Part shown: positions 25,784 through 32,461 of the stretch, one piece after another | Layout of the letters: each line of letters opens with the position of its first letter | Numbering within the stretch: the stretch's first letter is position 1 | Virus record (IMG/VR): IMGVR_UViG_3300046491_000064 | Coordinates: 1-40,059 of that record | DNA length: 40,059 bases | Origin: a virus | Direction: 5' to 3' (one strand) | Notes under the pieces: model-generated | Seen by the model: the letters and a program-made list of their open reading frames with translations, nothing else | What the model was told of the DNA's origin: nothing | Databases searched by the model: none | Program-made: the position numbers and the translations under genes

Positions 25784-26628
25784 CGTTTAATCACCACCAC
25801 CTTACTGTTGTTTTTGTCGCTATTAAAGAAGTCCGTAGTATACACGGTATCAAAGGGTTTTGCAACAACATCAACACCTTGTGTGAACAGACCGTGAGTC
25901 ACAGCCAAATCAAGTTGAGCAACCACAGTGTTTTCTTCAATCACTTTGGCAACTTCAATAAATGTGCGTCCACCATCACAAATGTCATCCAGCACCAACA
26001 GTTTGCAAAAGCTTGTTGGAATCTCATCGAGCAACCGAAGTTGAACTGTATCACCAACGCGGTGTTTCATGCAAGTAATAACACCAGCGGCACCAGTACG
26101 TTCTGCAAATGCTTCACACTTCTTTGTTGCTCCTTGGTCTGGTGCAACAATGTATACATCGTGGAAGCTCGTATAAATCTGACCAAAGATAGCATACTGA
26201 TCTACTACATGCAGATTGTTAATGCAAGCGTCAGCAACACTGCTATGTGGATCGAATACAACAACAGAATCGAAACCCATGCTGTTAATCAGGTTACCGA
26301 ATACTTTCAGGCTGTGACCCTCACCAACCTTACAAATCCGATCCTGACGTGCATATGGCAGGTAAGGAATGTTCAGAGTGAAGTTTGCATATACAAAGTG
26401 GCGACGAAGTGCGTCCATAGTTTGCATGAGAGCAATAATCTGATCACTCATGTTCACATCTTTACCACGTTGATCTTTCATCTCACCGAAGTGAATGTTG
26501 ACCTCAACTTCTTGTCGGCAAAAGTCAAGTCGAGCATCACCAGTGTTAATATTCACACCAACCCCACCGTCTGGAAACTTCCAGACGTTAACATGAGTGG
26601 TTTTAAAACCAAGTGTGTAACTGATCAT
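25780..26628 (-). CDS. prs: ribose-phosphate pyrophosphokinase-like enzyme (Prs or Adps)
   Basis: A 282-residue protein from ATG 26628, which has GGAG seven bases upstream. Motifs: LNIPYLPYARQDR at 85-97 (ATP site), FDPHSS at 125-130 with the catalytic His, VAPDQGATKK at 161-170, and the PRPP loop LVLDDICDGGRT at 211-222. Length is slightly below typical Prs (about 315). Normal Prs transfers pyrophosphate from ATP to ribose 5-phosphate. The NARP1 enzyme Adps has the same fold but acts on ADP-ribose. Being directly coupled with the NAMPT-like gene makes either pathway possible. Confidence 0.94.
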   Translation of the reverse strand: MISYTLGFKTTHVNVWKFPDGGVGVNINTGDARLDFCRQEVEVNIHFGEMKDQRGKDVNMSDQIIALMQTMDALRRHFVYANFTLNIPYLPYARQDRICKVGEGHSLKVFGNLINSMGFDSVVVFDPHSSVADACINNLHVVDQYAIFGQIYTSFHDVYIVAPDQGATKKCEAFAERTGAAGVITCMKHRVGDTVQLRLLDEIPTSFCKLLVLDDICDGGRTFIEVAKVIEENTVVAQLDLAVTHGLFTQGVDVVAKPFDTVYTTDFFNSDKNNSKVVVIKR

Positions 26629-26819
26629 TGAAGTTCTCCTTTCCATGGTGCGATATCATCTTCATCGAGATACCAGAAATCAGTCTTATCAAGATTCCAA
26701 GCAGCCTCTACTTTGTTATCATCGTCAAACTTTTTGATGATAACTTTCTGACCGATATAGAAGCTATGCCCGCACGTATTATCAACAACTTCAACAATTT
26801 GACCTAATTCGTATTGCAT
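26625..26819 (-). CDS. small KOW/SH3-like protein
   Basis: A 64-residue protein from ATG 26819, with AAGGAG upstream; the longer frame to 26855 overlaps the kinase gene. Sequence: MQYELGQIVEVVDNTCGHSFYIGQKVIIKKFDDDNKVEAAWNLDKTDFWYLDEDDIAPW. The 'G..V.V.D...GH.F..G..V.I......' pattern is a typical one-domain SH3-like barrel of phages. Function unknown. Coupled to the Prs-like gene by ATGA. Confidence 0.82.
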   Translation of the reverse strand: MQYELGQIVEVVDNTCGHSFYIGQKVIIKKFDDDNKVEAAWNLDKTDFWYLDEDDIAPWKGELQ

Positions 26820-26829
26820 TCTATTCTCC

Positions 26830-27708
26830 TTAGAATTCGATATATGGATCAGCAACAGCGATGACGTTTGGAATCTTCAGTTCATGCCAAAGGCGAATCA
26901 TCTGAGGACGGTCATCTACAGCTGCGACTACGTTATACTCATTTGCGATGTTTGTCCAGAAGATTTCTTCTTTAACTTCATTATCTTTCCTGAAGTCACC
27001 AGCCTGACGCATGTACAGGTGCTTGTAAAACCACCCACCAACATGCTCATCAAGCCATTCTTTTGTTTCGCCACAGCAAGCATCAGAGCGACCAGAGCAT
27101 ACGATGATAGTGTAACCTGACATCGCATAGTTTTGCAACATCTGGATAATCACTTTGCGTGGTTTATCTTCACCTACACGCGCCCAATCGAACGGACCAC
27201 GATCACCCATTTCAGCGATAGTACCATCAACATCAAAGATGATAGCCTTCGGCTTGCTTTCGTCACCAATATAAGTGCGACGACCAAGGAAGTCAAGCAT
27301 TTTCAGGTTCTGACGATAAATAACTGATTCACCGACACCATTTTCACGCAGGTTGTCACGCTTAATTGCAAGTTCACGAGTGATGTTAAACACTTCGACA
27401 CTTACTTCATAACCAAGTGCTTCCAGATGACGAATGAGACCAGCACGAGTGCTAGTGTTCAAGTTGGTATCAGAGATAACAATGTTTTCGCTTTTGAAGC
27501 ATGATTCCATGATCATCTGACCTTGGATGCCGGTTACTTCTTTTTCGTTTGCTTTGCTGAACTTGTATGTAGACCAGTTTGCACCGGGTTTAACGATATT
27601 AAAGCGAATCCAATCACGGTTGATATCACGATACCCTTGTGCTACAAGCTCTTTTGCATATGAAGTTTTGCCGCTGGCACTGATGCCGACTGTAATTACT
27701 GCACGCAT
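26830..27708 (-). CDS. pseT: polynucleotide 5'-kinase/3'-phosphatase
   Basis: A 292-residue homologue of T4 PseT. The N-terminal kinase has the P-loop GISASGKTS at 8-16 and an R-rich lid region (SVIYRQNLKML). The C-terminal HAD phosphatase has FDVDGTIAEM at 158-167, VCSGRSD (motif II region) and AAVDDRPQMIRLW (acidic motif). It repairs 5'-OH and 2',3'-cyclic phosphate ends left by anticodon nucleases, preparing them for RNA ligase. The RNA ligase gene lies two genes upstream, completing the pathway. Confidence 0.94.
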   Translation of the reverse strand: MRAVITVGISASGKTSYAKELVAQGYRDINRDWIRFNIVKPGANWSTYKFSKANEKEVTGIQGQMIMESCFKSENIVISDTNLNTSTRAGLIRHLEALGYEVSVEVFNITRELAIKRDNLRENGVGESVIYRQNLKMLDFLGRRTYIGDESKPKAIIFDVDGTIAEMGDRGPFDWARVGEDKPRKVIIQMLQNYAMSGYTIIVCSGRSDACCGETKEWLDEHVGGWFYKHLYMRQAGDFRKDNEVKEEIFWTNIANEYNVVAAVDDRPQMIRLWHELKIPNVIAVADPYIEF

Positions 27709-28118
27709 TATTTTACTCCCTCTAAGTAGTCTTTGTATTTTGTAATCATTGCTGCCATTTCATTGTCAACAAGAACGGTTTCATCAATCTCACAGCGATC
27801 ATACAATGCTTTGATTGGTTTGATCTTACTTTCCCATGTACATGACCACCAATCAATTTCGTCACATTCCTCAGTTGTCAATACTTCATGAAGAATATCG
27901 GTCCAGTGCCCGAATGTTGACAAACGTGAACGTGCAAATTGGGTAACTGTCTTTTTGCGATGCCACCACTTTGTGAAAGCACTACCATTCAGATAATGCT
28001 TTTCATAATACAGTTTGATACCTTTGTCACGAAGCTCTTTTGCCACATCGTATCTGACTTCAAACCCGATAATCGCAGCAAGAAGATCAGATCGACTTAC
28101 ATTTACATAGCCTTTCAA
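27708..28118 (-). CDS. hypothetical protein between RNA repair genes
   Basis: A 136-residue protein, Trp- and charge-rich (MKGYVNVSRSDLLAAIIGFEVRYDVAKELRD, FTKWWHRKKTVTQFARSRLSTFGHW, CDEIDWWSCTWESKIKPIKALYDRCEIDETVL). No recognised domain. Coupled to both the RNA ligase (ATGA) and the kinase (overlapping start), so it may assist RNA repair. Inference from position only. Confidence 0.78.
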   Translation of the reverse strand: MKGYVNVSRSDLLAAIIGFEVRYDVAKELRDKGIKLYYEKHYLNGSAFTKWWHRKKTVTQFARSRLSTFGHWTDILHEVLTTEECDEIDWWSCTWESKIKPIKALYDRCEIDETVLVDNEMAAMITKYKDYLEGVK

Positions 28119-29224
28119 AGAAAGTTCTCCATTTGTTCTAGTCGATAAGCAAGACGTTGACCGTCAAATGCTTTGAGTGGGTCCATTTTACCAGCACGAG
28201 CTTTGAACAAGCAAGCACTGAAATGATGTTTTGTAGCTTCTGCTGCAAATGATTTCTGATCTTCAATACGATAAATTCGGTTGTATACATTAACGATATC
28301 ATTAATCAAGCTTACATATGCATCTAGAAACGGCTGAAGAATCCTTTCGTCTTCAGGGAAATAGGTCAGGTATTCTGACACCTCACCTGAAAGAACCAGT
28401 TCACAACTACGCTTATGATTCAAGCCTTCACCACGAATATGATGAACTGCCACGTAAGCTGGACTCTTAACTTTGCATATAGGAATGCCATTTTGGTATA
28501 CAACATAACCTTCGTCAAGGTCTTTCAGCGAACGAGATGCTTCCTGACATGCTTCTGGTGTATCAAACTTGTATACTTTAGGATTAGAAATACGGTCTTT
28601 CATGCCGGATACTTCACCAAACAACCATTCACGTTCAAGTTCAGAATGATACTCGTAAGTACGGTTATCACGAGCGGCAAGGAAATGAAGTTTGTAACCA
28701 TCATAATGCTTGACAACACGGTTTTCAACAGATGTCAGTTCGAAGATGTAAGTCATATGGTGCATCATCAAAGAGCGAGTCATCAGCGATTGGAAATCAC
28801 CATCGTTTTCTACACCAAGTGCATTGTATACAAGTTCACGGAAAGTGATACCCCAGTCACCACAAGGCACGTCAGCAAAAGCTGTACCGCGCGTTGCAAT
28901 CTCCCAACGATTGTTGTAGTTGTAAATCTTAATCAGGCTACCATCAACCTTATCGAAAACCTCTGCTTTGCTCCAATCGATTGCTGGCATTGTATCCAGT
29001 GCTTCACCGAGATTGAAGAATCGGTCAAATGAACGAGAAACAACACGAAGAGTTTCTTGCTCAAGAATAAGACCACGACATTCCATAACAATTGGATGTG
29101 TCTTTGGGCTTTCAATCTGGCAATAGTTAAGAACCATCAATCGCCCTTCCAAACGAACTTTGATGCCGAACTCTTCTTTCAGTGCTTCGATACCGTTGCT
29201 GCGAATATAATCAACTACTAGCAT
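28115..29224 (-). CDS. rnlA: RNA ligase 1 (T4 RnlA family)
   Basis: A 369-residue protein from ATG 29224, which has GAGGA upstream; the frame continues to 29269 without a ribosome binding site. ECRGLIL (residue 49 on), EVFDKVDGSLIKIY with the adenylated Lys92 (T4 Lys99), EGYVVY (motif IV) and CKVKSPAYV (motif V) fit the Rnl1 nucleotidyltransferase core, followed by the helical C-terminal domain that recognises tRNA anticodon breaks in T4. Length matches T4 RnlA (374). Role: rejoin tRNA cut by host anticodon nuclease. Confidence 0.95.
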   Translation of the reverse strand: MLVVDYIRSNGIEALKEEFGIKVRLEGRLMVLNYCQIESPKTHPIVMECRGLILEQETLRVVSRSFDRFFNLGEALDTMPAIDWSKAEVFDKVDGSLIKIYNYNNRWEIATRGTAFADVPCGDWGITFRELVYNALGVENDGDFQSLMTRSLMMHHMTYIFELTSVENRVVKHYDGYKLHFLAARDNRTYEYHSELEREWLFGEVSGMKDRISNPKVYKFDTPEACQEASRSLKDLDEGYVVYQNGIPICKVKSPAYVAVHHIRGEGLNHKRSCELVLSGEVSEYLTYFPEDERILQPFLDAYVSLINDIVNVYNRIYRIEDQKSFAAEATKHHFSACLFKARAGKMDPLKAFDGQRLAYRLEQMENFL

Positions 29225-29234
29225 TTTGTTTTCC

Positions 29235-29423
29235 TCAGAATATTGGATTGACATGTGTTTCGTTGCCACAACTTGGGCACTTTATAGTAGCTGACAAGTC
29301 GCGATCACCTGTGTAATCGCTTGCGAATTCAATCTTCATGTCGTTGAACTCGTATTCAAGCACACATCGACATTTGTTGCAAGTGCATTGTTTTGTTTCT
29401 GGTGCAGATACTACGCGAACCAT
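29235..29423 (-). CDS. small zinc-ribbon protein
   Basis: A 62-residue protein with AAGGAG. CTCNKC near residue 14 and CPSCG near 49 make a four-Cys ribbon, with strands between (VLEYEFNDMKIEF). Often such proteins bind nucleic acid or partner a polymerase. It lies upstream of the RNA ligase. Function unknown. Confidence 0.78.
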   Translation of the reverse strand: MVRVVSAPETKQCTCNKCRCVLEYEFNDMKIEFASDYTGDRDLSATIKCPSCGNETHVNPIF

Positions 29424-29432
29424 TTCTTCTCC

Positions 29433-29828
29433 TTAAATGTAAATTCGTAATGCCCATGTAACCTGTCGTCTTGGGCTGTCCCGATGATCATACACGGTTC
29501 CATCAACGACTGCAATGGCATGACCTTTGACTCTGACATAATACCTACCCTCTGGATGAGCCTTACAGAACGCTCCTAGCGTGATTCGGTTGGAGTTGGT
29601 GTACGGCCCTACCTTTGTCTTTGTGTGCCTTAGAGAAGGCTGTAGGACGATTCTAGATACTATCCCTTGTCTTGGTCGTCTACCACAATGTTTAGCAAGG
29701 TGGTTGTGAGCTTTATCATACGTGGTGTTGAATGCTATTGCAAATGCTTTCACTGTGCAGTCATTCGTCTCCCGGTAAGCGTCTGATTTCTCTACCAATG
29801 AAGTTGGCAGAGATGCATATTTATACAT
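29433..29828 (-). CDS. papain/C39-like cysteine-protease-fold protein
   Basis: A 131-residue protein from ATG 29828, with AAAGGGG upstream; the longer frame to 29873 has none. ETNDCTVKAFAIAFNTTYDKAHNHLAKHCGR presents the nucleophile Cys, TLGAFCKAHPEGRYYVRVKGHAIAVVDGTVYDH gives the His (GHA) and Asp. This pattern is a widespread phage and plasmid family with a Cys-His-Asp arrangement. Cleavage target or enzymatic activity is unknown. A role early in infection is suggested by its place near the promoter. Confidence 0.78.
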   Translation of the reverse strand: MYKYASLPTSLVEKSDAYRETNDCTVKAFAIAFNTTYDKAHNHLAKHCGRRPRQGIVSRIVLQPSLRHTKTKVGPYTNSNRITLGAFCKAHPEGRYYVRVKGHAIAVVDGTVYDHRDSPRRQVTWALRIYI

Positions 29829-29838
29829 CCTTTCCCCT

Positions 29839-29925
29839 TTAGAATAATTTGATGATAGCGACGAACACCGCACCTGCTGTTAGGGCAATAACGAGGACGG
29901 CAATTGCGAATTCCTGCTCTTCCAT
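29839..29925 (-). CDS. single-span membrane peptide, 28 residues
   Basis: ATG at 29925 with AGGTG upstream. Product: MEEQEFAIAVLVIALTAGAVFVAIIKLF, an acidic start and one hydrophobic span, probably N-out or a peripheral helix in the inner membrane. It is the first gene of the leftward operon. Role unknown. Confidence 0.7.
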   Translation of the reverse strand: MEEQEFAIAVLVIALTAGAVFVAIIKLF

Positions 29926-29954
29926 TCTTTCACCTATGTGTCTGTGTGGGAGTG

Positions 29955-29982
29955 ATTCTACACGACTGGTCGTGGGTGTCAA
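29955..29982 (-). promoter_or_regulatory. Class B leftward promoter, main operon
   Basis: Minus strand TTGACA, 16 bases, TAGAAT. CACGAC and GTCGTG (29961-29974) form a 6-bp inverted repeat in the spacer with a 2-base centre. Opposed by the rightward promoter at 30008. Confidence 0.85.
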
Positions 29983-30007
29983 CCATTTATTTTCAGTAAA
30001 TTATCTG

Positions 30008-30035
30008 TTGACGATTGCTGTCACTGGTGTATATT
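30008..30035 (+). promoter_or_regulatory. rightward promoter
   Basis: TTGACG, 16 bases, TATATT, with AATTATCTG upstream. It starts the rightward block at 30170 and lies just before three 23-base repeats that a regulator could use. Confidence 0.78.
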
Positions 30036-30051
30036 GGGTGCCATTCAGAAG

Positions 30052-30120
30052 CGACAAAATGTCCTGTGCAGAAAGGACAAAATGTCCGTTGACCACACGA
30101 CAAAATGTCCTCCGATATAG
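30052..30120 (+). repeat. three iteron-like 23-base repeats
   Basis: SGACAAAATGTCC begins at 30052, 30075 and 30098, so the period is exactly 23 bases. Each core is itself a palindrome (GGACA-AAA-TGTCC in the second copy). The following 10 bases vary. They lie between the rightward promoter and the winged-helix gene, as expected for operators or for initiator-protein binding repeats. Confidence 0.8.
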
Positions 30121-30169
30121 ATAGAGTGAGTAAGAGAGAGGAAATAGATAGAATAAATAGGAGTAGGTA

Positions 30170-30592
30170 GTGAGTTTTTATAGGTTTCCAGTAGGATTAT
30201 ATAGAGCTTCAGGATTTGTGAATGCTATCACTGGTGAGGTGGTAAGCCTGACACCTGCTATGAAGATGATCTACGTACATTTGCTAACACGCTTTCACTT
30301 CTTTACTCAGAAGCTAAAGGGTGAGATGTATGAAAGTCAGAAGGCGATAGCGAATGCCTGTGACGTTGACGTCAAGACGGTACAGCGGGCTATCACTACC
30401 TTTACCAAGGCTGGTGTAGTGTCAGTCAAGGTAACCAGAGTGGGCAGTAAATCTAGATCAGTTTACAAACAGGTTAACACCCTGTCGTTAGTGACAGCAA
30501 AGAAAGTGGTTGACGTTGATGATCAACCTGATATCATGGATCAACCGGAATACGATGATGAATTCCTATCCTCAATCAACTTTGGAGAATGA
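30170..30592 (+). CDS. winged-helix replication/regulator protein
   Basis: A 140-residue protein with GTG start at 30170 after GGAG. Residues 10-95 read as a winged helix: VVSLTPAMKMIYVHLLTRFHFFTQ, YESQKAIANACDVDVKTVQRAITTFTKAGVVSVKVTRVG (helix-turn-helix with recognition helix KTVQRAITTFTKAG) and a basic wing. The rest is acidic. Similar domains occur in phage and plasmid replication initiators (RepO/RepA-like) and in regulators. The three 23-base repeats upstream are the likely binding sites, which makes it an initiator or autoregulator. Which of the two is not decided. Confidence 0.82.
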   Translation: MSFYRFPVGLYRASGFVNAITGEVVSLTPAMKMIYVHLLTRFHFFTQKLKGEMYESQKAIANACDVDVKTVQRAITTFTKAGVVSVKVTRVGSKSRSVYKQVNTLSLVTAKKVVDVDDQPDIMDQPEYDDEFLSSINFGE

Positions 30593-30593
30593 A

Positions 30594-30851
30594 ATGAATG
30601 ATGGTGTAATGAACACTTGGTCTGTCGTTGAGTCAAATGCAGATTCATCTGACACAGTTCATATCTGTGCTAGACAAGAGACAGCTGAATACCTTCGTGA
30701 TTGGTGTGAGGCAATTGAATATAATTCCATGATCAACACTGTGGCAACACTGGGTTTAACCACCAACTCACACCTTAATCGTAACTATCGTCAAACCTTC
30801 ATAGATCGACTGGCTCATTACCATGTCGAAGAAAGTGAGGTGATTCTGTGA
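30594..30851 (+). CDS. hypothetical protein
   Basis: An 85-residue protein from ATG 30594, with GGAG at 30583-30586; the in-frame ATG at 30510 lies inside the winged-helix gene. Product: MNDGVMNTWSVVESNADSSDTVHICARQETAEYLRDWCEAIEYNSMINTVATLGL, then RQTFIDRLAHYHVEESE. Helical. Starts one base after the previous stop. Family unknown. Confidence 0.75.
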   Translation: MNDGVMNTWSVVESNADSSDTVHICARQETAEYLRDWCEAIEYNSMINTVATLGLTTNSHLNRNYRQTFIDRLAHYHVEESEVIL

Positions 30852-31030
30852 CCGCTAAATTCAATGATAACTGTGATTACTTTGGTGGTGCAGTGCTAGC
30901 AGATAGTACATGTGGCATTGTAACGCTCTCTACTGCGTCAGGAGCAACGTTCACATTCAAGCTGAATGATGACCCGGAATTCGTAATGTCAGGTCTTAGC
31001 GAACCTTGTATGCTGTCTGAGCGGTGGTGA
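30848..31030 (+). CDS. hypothetical protein, GTG start
   Basis: A 60-residue protein whose GTG overlaps the preceding stop (GTGA). Sequence: MTAKFNDNCDYFGGAVLADSTCGIVTLSTASGATFTFKLNDDPEFVMSGLSEPCML. Strand-rich, probably a small beta-sandwich or barrel. No family recognised. Confidence 0.65.
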   Translation: MTAKFNDNCDYFGGAVLADSTCGIVTLSTASGATFTFKLNDDPEFVMSGLSEPCMLSERW

Positions 31031-31032
31031 GT

Positions 31033-31221
31033 ATGAAACTGTTCGCTCAATCTGAGTTGATCGTTGATCAATACGGTTCTGTAGACATGCACATGCGTAA
31101 AGAACCCGAGTTCGCTCCTAACCCATACAGCAACTACACAGGAGGTAATCTGAAGTACCTTATGCTACCCCAAGGTACAAGGGTCCGAATCACTGTCGAG
31201 GTCATAGAGGAAAATGTGTGA
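31033..31221 (+). CDS. hypothetical protein
   Basis: A 62-residue protein. ATG 31033 has GGTGAG upstream; an in-frame GTG at 31024 overlaps the previous gene. Sequence: MKLFAQSELIVDQYGSVDMHMRKEPEFAPNPYSNYTGGNLKYLMLPQGTRVRITVEVIEENV. Strand-rich, with a proline-rich centre. Overlaps the DUF4326 gene by 8 bases. Function unknown. Confidence 0.7.
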   Translation: MKLFAQSELIVDQYGSVDMHMRKEPEFAPNPYSNYTGGNLKYLMLPQGTRVRITVEVIEENV

Positions 31222-31516
31222 TGTTGTCAATCGACACTATCAGGAATTTGATGTCTACATTGGACGTGGTAGCAAGTGGGGTAATCCCTACTCCCACAAG
31301 CCGGGAACAAAAGCTTTATACCGAGTTGAAACAGTTGAGCAAGCAATATCCGAATATCGAAATCACCTTTGGCGACTCATCCGTCAAGGGGAGATTACAA
31401 TCGATGAGCTTAGATCACTTAACGGTAAACGTCTCGGATGCTATTGCAAACCCCGCCCCTGTCACGGTGAAGTTATTAAAGCAGCGGTCGAGTGGGCAAT
31501 GTCACTACCTCATTGA
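31214..31516 (+). CDS. DUF4326-family protein
   Basis: A 100-residue protein. DVYIGRGSKWGNPYSH, YRVETVEQAISEYRNHL and ELRSLNGKRLGCYCKPRPCHGEVI are the conserved blocks of DUF4326, seen in many phages and bacteria. The CYCKPRPCHGE motif looks like a metal- or nucleotide-binding loop. The biochemical function is unknown. AGAGG precedes ATG 31214. An alternative 105-codon frame overlaps it entirely and was judged a shadow. Confidence 0.87.
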   Translation: MCDVVNRHYQEFDVYIGRGSKWGNPYSHKPGTKALYRVETVEQAISEYRNHLWRLIRQGEITIDELRSLNGKRLGCYCKPRPCHGEVIKAAVEWAMSLPH

Positions 31517-31521
31517 CCGTA

Positions 31522-31550
31522 TTGACATATTGTGAATCCTGATGTAGAGT
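31522..31550 (+). promoter_or_regulatory. sigma70 promoter
   Basis: TTGACA, 17 bases, TAGAGT. ACAT (31525) and ATGT (31542) are a weak inverted repeat at the edges of the spacer. Serves 31595-31811. Confidence 0.72.
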
Positions 31551-31594
31551 GATTGGATAAACAATCCGATTAACTAACGAAAGGAACAAACATT

Positions 31595-31768
31595 GTGGAT
31601 ATCAAAGAATACAATAGCATCGTGGAGGCGCTGTATGAATTAGAGGTTGAGCTTGATAAAAAGAATGACAAGCCGGAACAGATCGAACCTGACTTCAGAT
31701 TCGAATACGCATTTGAATCGCTGACTGAGAATTCAAGTCTTTACAAGCGGAGGGTATCACATGCTTAA
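31595..31768 (+). CDS. hypothetical 57-residue protein, GTG start
   Basis: GTG at 31595 follows AAAGGA at 31579-31584. Product: MDIKEYNSIVEALYELEVELDKKNDKPEQIEPDFRFEYAFESLTENSSLYKRRVSHA, helical and acidic with a basic end. Family unknown. The next short ORF starts inside its last codons. Confidence 0.62.
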   Translation: MDIKEYNSIVEALYELEVELDKKNDKPEQIEPDFRFEYAFESLTENSSLYKRRVSHA

Positions 31769-31811
31769 AGAAATTGATTTGGGATTCATGGAAGAGTATG
31801 ATGGTCTCTGA
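31761..31811 (+). CDS. possible 16-residue peptide
   Basis: ATG 31761 has a strong GGAGG seven bases upstream. Product: MLKEIDLGFMEEYDGL. The strength of the ribosome binding site is the only support. It may be a leader peptide. Confidence 0.4.
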   Translation: MLKEIDLGFMEEYDGL

Positions 31812-31830
31812 AGAAGATTGGATATAGGTA

Positions 31831-31859
31831 TTGACAACATGAGAGGGTTCATGTATAAT
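31831..31859 (+). promoter_or_regulatory. strong promoter of the tRNA operon
   Basis: TTGACA, 17 bases, TATAAT, a consensus match. ACATG (31837-31841) and CATGT (31850-31854) form an inverted repeat in the spacer, again class B. Confidence 0.88.
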
Positions 31860-31883
31860 TGGCAACATGTTAAAGAATAAAGA

Positions 31884-31999
31884 GGCAACTCTTACTATGA
31901 CGTGTTGGTACGCGGCCCTCTCCTTCCGTGGAATCAGACGATTAGTAAGATTGCCGTTGCACTGTGTGATTAGTGAACATTGGCCTTCCTCAGTGTAAC
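31884..31999 (+). ncRNA. structured leader RNA of the tRNA operon
   Basis: GGCAA-C-TCTTACT (31884-31896) pairs with AGTAAGA-TTGCC (31944-31955), a 12-bp stem with one bulge. Directly abutting, GTTGCACTG (31956-31964) pairs with CAGTGTAAC (31991-31999), nine pairs including one G-T. The two helices are contiguous and could stack. The region is not a tRNA by eye and has no ORF. Transcription from 31831 would begin near 31866. Could be an RNA of its own or a processing signal for the tRNA precursor. Confidence 0.5.
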
Positions 32000-32009
32000 G
32001 TCAAATTAT

Positions 32010-32087
32010 ATCTCGTGGTTGTTATGGCAAATGCATGTGGGTCTCCAAAACCTTACGGACGTGGTTCGATTCCACGGCGGGATGCCA
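32010..32087 (+). tRNA. tRNA-Trp (CCA)
   Basis: A 78-base cloverleaf with encoded CCA: acceptor ATCTCGT/GCGGGAT, anticodon loop CTCCAAA, T arm CGTGG-TTCGATT-CCACG, discriminator G as for Trp. The D stem is weak (TGT/GCA) and the anticodon stem has one mismatch and one wobble pair. It is the least canonical tRNA of the cluster, and could be impaired. Confidence 0.78.
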
Positions 32088-32128
32088 AATTCCAGACGCT
32101 GACTGGTTTAACAACAGTGGCCTATTCA

Positions 32129-32205
32129 GTTCTTATAGCTCAATTGGACAGAGCACCAGCCTTCTAAGTTGGTGGTTGCTGGTTCGAGTCCAGCTAGGAA
32201 CACCA
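32129..32205 (+). tRNA. tRNA-Arg (UCU)
   Basis: Acceptor GTTCTTA/TAGGAAC, D arm GCTC...GAGC, anticodon loop CTTCTAA, T arm CTGG-TTCGAGT-CCAG, CCA encoded. Reads AGA, a rare codon in many gammaproteobacteria. Confidence 0.93.
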
Positions 32206-32213
32206 AACAAAAT

Positions 32214-32289
32214 ACCCGTGTAACTCAGTTGGTAGAGTAGCTGGCTGTTAACCAGTTTGTCGGAGGTTCGAGTCCTCCCGTGGGTGCCA
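32214..32289 (+). tRNA. tRNA-Asn (GUU)
   Basis: Acceptor ACCCGTG/CGTGGGT, anticodon loop CTGTTAA, T arm GGAGG-TTCGAGT-CCTCC, discriminator G and encoded CCA. Confidence 0.94.
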
Positions 32290-32319
32290 ATTTAATAGTG
32301 AGAGAAAGGAGCAAGAAAG

Positions 32320-32454
32320 ATGTCTAAGTTTTATGATGCAACTAAGGAACACAAACCATTTGATCGTACTGCACAAGGTGCTGCTGTTAAAGGTCGTCAC
32401 CCTAACAAGAACGTTCGTGGTAAGAATCCTTACTCTGGTAAGGTTGTTTCCTAA
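32320..32454 (+). CDS. basic 44-residue protein inside the tRNA cluster
   Basis: ATG 32320 has AAAGGAG at 32306-32312. Product: MSKFYDATKEHKPFDRTAQGAAVKGRHPNKNVRGKNPYSGKVVS, strongly basic and probably unfolded alone. It lies between tRNA-Asn and tRNA-Asp in the same transcript and could bind RNA. I recall no family. The good ribosome binding site makes it likely real. Confidence 0.72.
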   Translation: MSKFYDATKEHKPFDRTAQGAAVKGRHPNKNVRGKNPYSGKVVS

Positions 32455-32461
32455 ATAATAT

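Noticed and set aside
25879-26631. A 250-codon ORF opposite the Prs-like gene
   Set aside because: Antisense shadow; no family features.
28415-29032. A 205-codon ORF opposite the RNA ligase
   Set aside because: Antisense shadow; no family features.
30052-30120. CRISPR array
   Set aside because: Three 13-base cores with 10-base gaps are far too short for repeat-spacer units.
31218-31535. A 105-codon ORF on the same strand as the DUF4326 gene, in another frame
   Set aside because: The DUF4326 frame has clear family motifs and a better start. The other frame has plausible composition but no recognised family, so it is treated as a shadow.
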